Shown: positions 57,921 to 64,000 of the stretch, piece after piece
How positions within the stretch are numbered: the first letter of the stretch is position 1
How the letters are laid out: every line of letters starts with the position of its first letter
Assembly (NCBI GenBank): GCA_033439765.1
Contig: JAULSN010000002.1
Span: 4,030,001-4,094,000 of the forward strand
DNA length: 64,000 bases
DNA from: Lasiosphaeria ovina
Lineage: Eukaryota; Ascomycota; Sordariomycetes; Sordariales; Lasiosphaeriaceae
Direction of reading: 5' to 3'
Translations under genes and position numbers: made by a program
Notes under the pieces: generated by a model
The model's input: the letters and a program-made list of their open reading frames with translations, nothing else
Told to the model about the DNA's origin: nothing
The model's database searches: none

Positions 57921-60446
57921 ATGCACACCGTAAAGGCTCTACTCTCCTGGGGTAGTCTGCTAGGCTTGTCCCTAGCAGGTTGCCCCTATGCTGACCCGGC
58001 TGCACTACTCAAAGAGAAGCGTGCGGATACCGATGCCGCCTCGCCGGGCCTCGACCAGTTCAAGGTGGATGACAGCCAGGGGTTCTTGACTTCGGATGTT
58101 GGGGGCCCCATCGAAGACCAGAACAGTCTGAAGGCTGGCATTCGAGGCTCGACCCTGCTCGAGGATTTCATCTTCAGGCAGAAGATACAGCATTTCGACC
58201 ATGAACGGGTAAGTGAATCTCGGCTCATGCTCTAATAGGAAATGTGAGCTGGCCGGTCAGACGCTAATAATCTCCCCTCGCCAGGTTCCTGAGAGAGCTG
58301 TCCACGCCCGCGGTGCAGGGGCACACGGAACCTTCACCAGCTATGGAGACTTCAGCAACCTCACAGCCGCGTCCTTTCTGAGCGCTGCTGGCAAGAAGAC
58401 ACCCGTCTTCGTCCGCTTCTCCACCGTCGCCGGCTCAAGGGGAAGCGCAGACACTGCGAGAGATGTCCACGGCTTTGCGACAAGATTGTAAGCCCACACT
58501 GCTTTTACAAGCCCGAGCAAGCCCATGCTGACAGTTATTTAGCTACACCGACGAGGGTAACTTTGGTACGCGCCACCAACCCTTCCTATCCGGCTCTGAA
58601 ATGCGGTGAGACTAACAGTGACAAGATATCGTGGGAAACAATATCCCGGTTTTCTTCATCCAGGATGCTATCCGATTCCCGGACCTGATTCACTCAGTCA
58701 AGCCCAGCCCCGACAGCGAGATTCCACAAGCAGCCACCGCACATGACTCTGCCTGGGATTTCTTCAGCCAGCAGCCCAGCACGCTGCATACCCTGATGTG
58801 GGCCATGGCCGGGTATGGCATTCCGCGAAGCTATCGTCACATGGTAAGCGCCCGGCGGCTTCCCCTTTTTTTCCCCCAGAGGACAGTTAGCTGAACTGTG
58901 CGTGACAGGATGGATTCGGCGTCCACACATTCCGCTTTGTAAAAGATGACGGCTCTACCAAGCTCATCAAGTGGCACTTCAAGACGCTGCAAGGAAAAGC
59001 AAGTCTCGTCTGGGAGGAAGCCCAAGTTCTCGCTGGAAAGAACGCCGACTTCCACCGGCAAGATCTGTTTGATGCCATTGCGTCCGGCAATGGGCCGTCA
59101 TGGGAGCTTGCCGTGCAAGTGGTCGACGAAGAAAAGGCCCTCGCCTTTGGTTTCGATCTTCTAGACCCTACGAAGCTCATCCCCGAGGAGCTCGCTCCTC
59201 TTCAGAAGCTAGGCATCTTGACTCTAGATACGAACCCGACCAACTACTTTGCCGAAACCGAGCAGGTCATGTTTCAGCCCGGCCACATTGTTCGAGGAAT
59301 CGACTTCACTGAGGACCCTTTGCTACAGGGGCGGATCTTCTCGTACCTGGACACACAGCTCAACCGCCACGGAGGCCCTAATTTCGAGCAGCTGCCAATT
59401 AACATGCCCAAGGCTGCCATTCACAATAACAACCGTGATGGAGCCGGGCAGAACTTCATCCACACCAACAAGTTCCCATACAGCCCGAATACGCTGAACA
59501 ACGGCTTCCCCGCCCAGGCCAACCAGACCACCGGCCGCGGTTTCTTTACGGCACCTGACCGCCCTGCCACGGGTAACTTGGTTCGGGCCCTCTCGCCGAC
59601 CTTTGACGACCACTGGACTCAGCCTCGGCTGTTCCTCAATTCTTTGACCCCGGTCGAGCAGCAGTTCATCGTTAACGCCATCCGGTTTGAGACCAGCCAC
59701 CTGCAGTCGGAAACTGTCAAGCAAAACGTGCTCGCCCAGCTCAACCGCGTCAGCAACGACGTGGCCAAGCGCGTCGCCGTGGCCCTGGGCCTCCCGGCGC
59801 CTGCGCCCGACCCGACCTTCTACCACAACAACGTGACCGCGGGCCTCTCCATTTTCAACTCGACGCTGCCCAAGATTGCGACGCTGCAGGTGGGCGTGCT
59901 CGCCAGCACCAACTCGTCGTCGTCGCTCGAGCAGGCCGCCGCGCTCAAGGAGCGCCTCGCCAAGGAGGGCGTCGTGGTCACGGTGGTCGGCGAGGTCCAG
60001 GGCAACGGCGTCGACCAGACGTACTCGGCGGCCGACGCCTCGGTGTTCGACAGCGTCGTGGTCGCCGCCGGCGCCGAGGGCCTCTTCGACCCCAAGACGG
60101 CCGCCTCGCCGCTGTACCCGACGGGCCGCCCCGGCCAGATCCTCGTCGACGGCTTCCGCTGGGGCAAGCCCGTCGGCGCCCTCGGCTCGGCCTCGGCCGC
60201 GCTCGACTCGACCGGTATCCCTTCGTCTGGCGCTCCGGGCGTCTTCACCGGCTCCGATGTCGAGGCCTTTGTGACGGATTTGGAGGGCGGGTTGTCTCAG
60301 TTCAAGGTGAGTGCAAGTGCGCGATGTGGCAATTCTTATTGTTTTTGTGTTTTGCTCCTAGGTATCCGTTCGCTTTGGGGGGTTTACGGTATGCTGACTT
60401 TGAGACTTACCAACAGTTCACCGGTCGTTTCCCCCTTGACTCTTGA
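57921..60446 (+). CDS. Secreted large-subunit catalase
   Basis: Exons 57921..58208, 58285..58487, 58543..58565, 58626..58843, 58909..60306 and 60417..60446 encode 719 residues, the usual length of clade-2 large-subunit catalases. It splits hydrogen peroxide to water and oxygen with haem. A signal peptide (about 1-20) and a Kex2-like KEKR site (about 31-34) predict secretion and processing. Catalytic His103 is in [12 protein letters not shown], the distal Asn in [18 protein letters not shown] (176-177), and the proximal haem ligand Tyr390 in RIFSYLDTQ, with Arg386. The C-terminal flavodoxin-like domain (about 570-719) is typical of large catalases. Exon 3 is a 23-nt microexon encoding YTDEGNF. 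The last exon is 30 nt, giving FTGRFPLDS. Exon 5 is GC-rich towards its 3' end with strong C-ending codon use, a sign of high expression. Confidence 0.95.
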
Positions 60447-62564
60447 GCTATGAGAGAATGACATGCGGCCTGTATTTCTGACGAGACATGAGAGACGATA
60501 TTTTGGACAGAATGTTTTTCTATGACGCGAGGTTTATAGCGTCCTTCAGGGCTGGGGATAATCTTCCCCTTTTATACTGTAATTATTTAATTATTTTACT
60601 TGCTAATAACTATTTGATTTATTCTTCTGTTCCCAACGCGGCCTATTTTACCCTCTCTGCTACTACCCTCCCGATCTATCTGCCCCTCATTTTCCTGTTG
60701 GTTGTATTCTGGCCCCCCCCCCCCCCCCCCCCTCCCCCTTCCCCCATATGCATGCATGCATGCAGAGAGATATGTCATGATACATATGCAACCCCTTAGG
60801 AGAAAGTTAAAGAGGAAGATGGGTGTTTCGAAACCGCCCCCGCGTTTATTTGTTTTGTTTTGTGGCGGGTGGTTTTTAGGGGCGGCATTTGCCATTTTTT
60901 TCCAAACGCGGCCCATAATCGCAAAATGACGACGACACACTTTGCTGACCAGAGAGAGAGAAAAACAGGAGACGAGAAATCGAAACTATAAAGTCTGCAC
61001 GACATACCTGCATCGCAGGACACGGCCATCACGTGGGCGGTCGCATATCCGGCCGCTAATATTGTCTGGGCTGGGTTATGGGCAAAAAATCAGGGCAGGT
61101 CATCCTCGCAGTTGCTGGATGACGCTATTTGTTACATACATACTTTACCGGCCTAGGTCATAGTGTGGCTGGTATTCATGCATACATAGGGTATAATCTG
61201 TAGGTAGGTACGTAGGTAGGCAAGGGACGAATCATGCATGCATGTATGTACGTAGCTAGACGGCTTCAGATGGCATGTGGTATGCCTTAACACGAGATAG
61301 CATGTAAGGTATGTACATGATGCAAGAGCGCATGTGCTTCCTGACATTGCTTCGAACTAAGCATGGAAGTCAACGGACAAGATAAGTATCAAATCAACCT
61401 TTCCCACAAACCCGCCCCCCGTCGCTGGCAAGGTATTGTGCACAAGACCTTTTCTGGGCGGACAGATCAAGGAGGGATATGGTCGGAATATTCGAGGCGA
61501 ATGTTGGCGTTCAGGTTGCCCACAAAAAGAGGTTGGGTTGACGTGGCATTCCGTTGTCTTGGCTGGGTTCGGTTAGGTTTCCTTCCTCGAGGTTGGCTGG
61601 CTGCCCCCCAGAAGCAAGCCGCACCTAAAGCGCGGTTCTTTCCGAGCCGGGGGAGTAAGGGCACGGTGCTGGCTGTTGCGGGCGCCCGTGTGGGGCGAAA
61701 TGATCGACTATCAGCCCCGCGTGGGGAAGAGCCCGAGGCTATTCGTGACAGCAAAGAGTTCGCCGCCCCCCCGGAGTCCTCCGCCTTCCGAAGATATTGC
61801 CGTTTGCTAAGTTGGAAAGAGGACCCATTTCATCCAGCCCTGAAGATTACGCGTTTTGCGTTTGGTGTAGAACAGGAGATTTGAAGTTTTTGATGGGGAT
61901 AATACTGATACGAGTCGAGGTCGAACAGGCGGCACAGGGTTAGGGTTAAACATGCCACCCCGAACGTCGGGTTCTGAGACGGATTCTTATCGGTGGATAC
62001 GGTGCGGTAGTCAAGTTAGCGTCGCTGGAGCGCCGTTCGCCGCGATAAGCCCCGTTATGGCAGTTTCGAATTCAGCCAGCGCCTTATCTGGCCGCCAACA
62101 ATGACTGCCTCCTGTGTGACCCCATGATGACAGCTCAGGACCGGCACACTCCGTCCACGCGCCGCGCTGTATCCCACCACCCGTGACTCTCGACTCTCGA
62201 ACTCCCGCCCTGCAAATTATGTAAAGCGATGACGGAAAGGCTGCCTAGTTACCTCGACGGCGCCAGCGGCTTTCTGAAAAGAAGGCGATAAGTATCGCCA
62301 TCGTCCCGGCGCTACTGGCCACTGTGGAAGTAACAGCGGTTGTGTCGGCTGGTCGTGGGTGGCCCATTTGCGTTTCCCCAGTATCGCTGTCGCTCTTTAC
62401 CGCCGCAGGGCTCCGCCTGCCCACGTCCTCGAGGCATTAGGTTGTCGCAAATCCCGCAGAGGCCATAAAGCTCCCGGGGACGCCTCTCCTGCGTATTTCG
62501 TGTCGCTTCTTTGTTTTGTCATCCCAACTTTCGAACCCACGTCGTCCCATATCGCCCGACCGCA
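60447..62564. other. Intergenic region, catalase to ENT
   Basis: AT-rich 3' flank of catalase (60540-60650), a C20 tract (60713-60732), GTAGGTAGGTACGTAGGTAG-type words near 61200-61220 and a GGGTTAGGGTTA word (61937-61948). An open frame of 173 codons (61363-61884) has no recognised motif or supporting structure and I do not annotate it. Confidence 0.55.
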
Positions 62565-64000
62565 ATGGATCGCATAAAATCCATCTTCGCGCCGGCCAAG
62601 GCTACCGAGGAGGAGTACGAGCCTCTCACAGACGACTCGGGAACCCTCGAGGGGTCCGTGTATGACGAGGATGTAGAGGAGTCGTTCTCATGGCTTGAGT
62701 ACTCCATATTTGCTGTGATTGGCGTTGCCATGCTTTGGGCCTGGTATGTACAATCCTGAGCATATAGTCATCTCCAGTACTCGACTCTACCTGGCCAGGC
62801 ACTTGCTAACCCACGGCATTGTTCTTCCACTACAGGAACATGTTCCTAGCCGCCGCACCATACTTCCAAACCCGCTTCGAGTCGGACGAGTTCCTGATGC
62901 AGACGTCGCAGTCGGCCATCATCTCGGTGTCGACGATTAGCAACCTCGCCGCCATGTACATATTGACCAACATCCAGTCCTCGGCAAACTATGCCTTCCG
63001 GATCAACACGGCCCTGTTCTTGAACGTGGGCATCTTCGGTCTCCTGGCCGTCTCGACGTCGTACTTTGTCGATATTTCGCCGTCGTCCTACCTGGCGTTC
63101 CTGCTCGTCATGGTCGGCCTGAGCGCCTTGGCTTGCGGGCTGATGCAGAACGGCGCCTTCGCGTACGCGGCGAGCTTCGGCCGTCCCGAATACACGCAGG
63201 CCATCATGGCGGGGCAGGGTGTGGCGGGCATCCTCCCACCGCTGGCCCAGATGCTATCGTTCCTGGCCGTCCCGCCCCCTACTGTAGATCCCGAAGCGAG
63301 CCCCGGGGGTTCCCCGCCTGCCGAGGCCGGCAAGGCCGCGTTCATCTACTTCATGGCTGCCGTGCTCGTGTCTGCCGCGGCCATCTTTGCCTTTGTTCCG
63401 CTCACGCGGCGGCACGACCGGCTCATCGAGCGGCGCATGGCCCAGCAGCTCGCCGAATCGGTCACCAGCATTGAGGAGGCGGAGCGCGCGGCCCGGCGCT
63501 TCGTCAGCATCCCCACCCTGTTCCGGAAGCTCCACTGGGTTGCGGGGTCGGTGTTCATGTGCTTCGTTGTCACCATGTTCTTTCCCGTCTTCACAGCCAA
63601 GATCCTGTCCGTGCGCGACGGTGGCGGCGAGGCCGGCACTGCGCCTCCGCGCTTGTTCGCCCCGGGCGCCTTCATCCCGCTGGGGTTCTTCTTCTGGAAC
63701 CTCGGCGACCTGCTCGGCCGCATGTCGACCATCCTGCCCTTCTCGCTGCGCCACCGCCCCAGCGCCCTCTTCGCCATCAGCATTGCCCGCGTGTTGTTCC
63801 TGCCTCTCTATCTGCTGTGCAACATCCGCGGGCGTGGCGCCGTCGTGAACAGCGACCTCTTTTACCTGCTGCTCGTCGAGCTGCCCTTTGGCCTGACTAA
63901 CGGCTGGCTCGCGTCCAACGCCATGATGGCGGCCGGCGAGTGGGTCGCCGACAGCGAGCGTGAGGCTGCTGGTAGCTTTATGGGCATGTGTCTGGTTGCC
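62565..64000 (+). CDS. Equilibrative nucleoside transporter (SLC29/Fun26-like), 3' truncated
   Basis: Exon 62565..62743, a 92-nt intron, and exon 2 from 62836 running off the window (about 448 residues visible). ENT proteins move nucleosides across membranes; the yeast relative Fun26 acts in the vacuole or lysosome membrane. An acidic N-terminal cytosolic segment (EYEPLTDDSGTLEGSVYDED) precedes TM1 (LEYSIFAVIGVAMLWAWNMFLAA), which carries the family's W..N motif across the splice site. Further helices include ISVSTISNLAAMYIL, LFLNVGIFGLLAV, YLAFLLVMVGLSALACGLMQNGAFA and the ENT-typical IMAGQGVAGILPPLAQ. A large polar loop (about 255-320) lies between the two halves, as in other ENTs. GFFFWNLGDLLGR matches the conserved TM8 motif. 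The last helices and stop codon lie outside the window. Confidence 0.93.

Noticed and set aside
61363..61884. 173-codon plus-strand open frame after the catalase gene
   Set aside because: No recognised motif, no introns, no conserved-looking composition; could be a small orphan gene but cannot be supported.
61937..61948. Telomere-like GGGTTAGGGTTA
   Set aside because: Only two units inside ordinary sequence with genes on both sides; not a telomere. At most a telobox-type binding word.

Overview
The window looks like part of a filamentous ascomycete nuclear genome (Pezizomycotina, most likely a Sordariomycete; I cannot place the family). The reasons are intron-rich genes with mostly 50-110 nt introns, GT-AG ends and CTAAC/CTGAC-type branch sites; a eukaryotic gene set (SAGA subunit, Pho85 kinase, haspin, tafazzin, CFIm25); monocistronic genes on both strands; and long GC-balanced intergenic spacers with poly-C tracts and microsatellites. 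I see no operons, CRISPR arrays, phage or plasmid features, and no intact transposon. All exon joins below were worked out by hand from splice consensus and reading-frame closure. Every complete model sums to a whole number of codons.

Layout. A YDR124W-like (DUF2841) gene lies on the minus strand at 688-2703. An 11 kb stretch without a credible gene follows (2704-13823), holding several tandem repeats and a perfect palindrome. Then come a 1552-residue vacuolar-type ABCC transporter (13824-20012, minus), a YjbQ/UPF0047 enzyme (21223-22215, plus) and the CFIm25 Nudix 3'-processing factor (22467-23350, minus). Next are a large dynamin-like GTPase resembling animal SLIP-GC (24937-28290, plus), an unrecognised 641-residue acidic protein (30251-32176), a glutaminyl cyclase (33425-34776) and a Pho85-type CDK with a polyglutamine tail (36399-37543). 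An Sgf73/ataxin-7 SAGA subunit (38595-40054) follows, whose reading frame continues after one TAG for 589 more codons (to 41824).

The right-hand third holds a peroxisomal-type adenine nucleotide carrier (43143-44516), a NOSIP-like zinc-finger protein (44743-45906, minus), tafazzin (46535-48031), an ECM15/thiamine-binding-fold protein (48711-49579), a CCDC47-like ER membrane protein (49798-51474, minus) and a haspin-like kinase (52215-54039). A 3.9 kb intergenic region precedes a secreted large-subunit catalase (57921-60446). An equilibrative nucleoside transporter begins at 62565 and runs off the right edge.

Most genes are unrelated housekeeping functions, not a pathway cluster. Loose functional themes are membrane and organelle transport (ABCC, carrier, ENT, tafazzin, CCDC47-like) and nuclear regulation (Sgf73, CFIm25, haspin, Pho85, NOSIP-like, SLIP-GC-like GTPase). 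Divergent pairs that may share promoters are ABCC/YjbQ, CFIm25/GTPase, NOSIP/tafazzin and CCDC47/haspin. Convergent pairs with 3' gaps of about 220-250 bp are YjbQ/CFIm25, carrier/NOSIP and ECM15/CCDC47. The best leads for something new are the in-frame stop inside the Sgf73 reading frame, the fungal SLIP-GC-like GTPase, and the orphan 641-residue protein.
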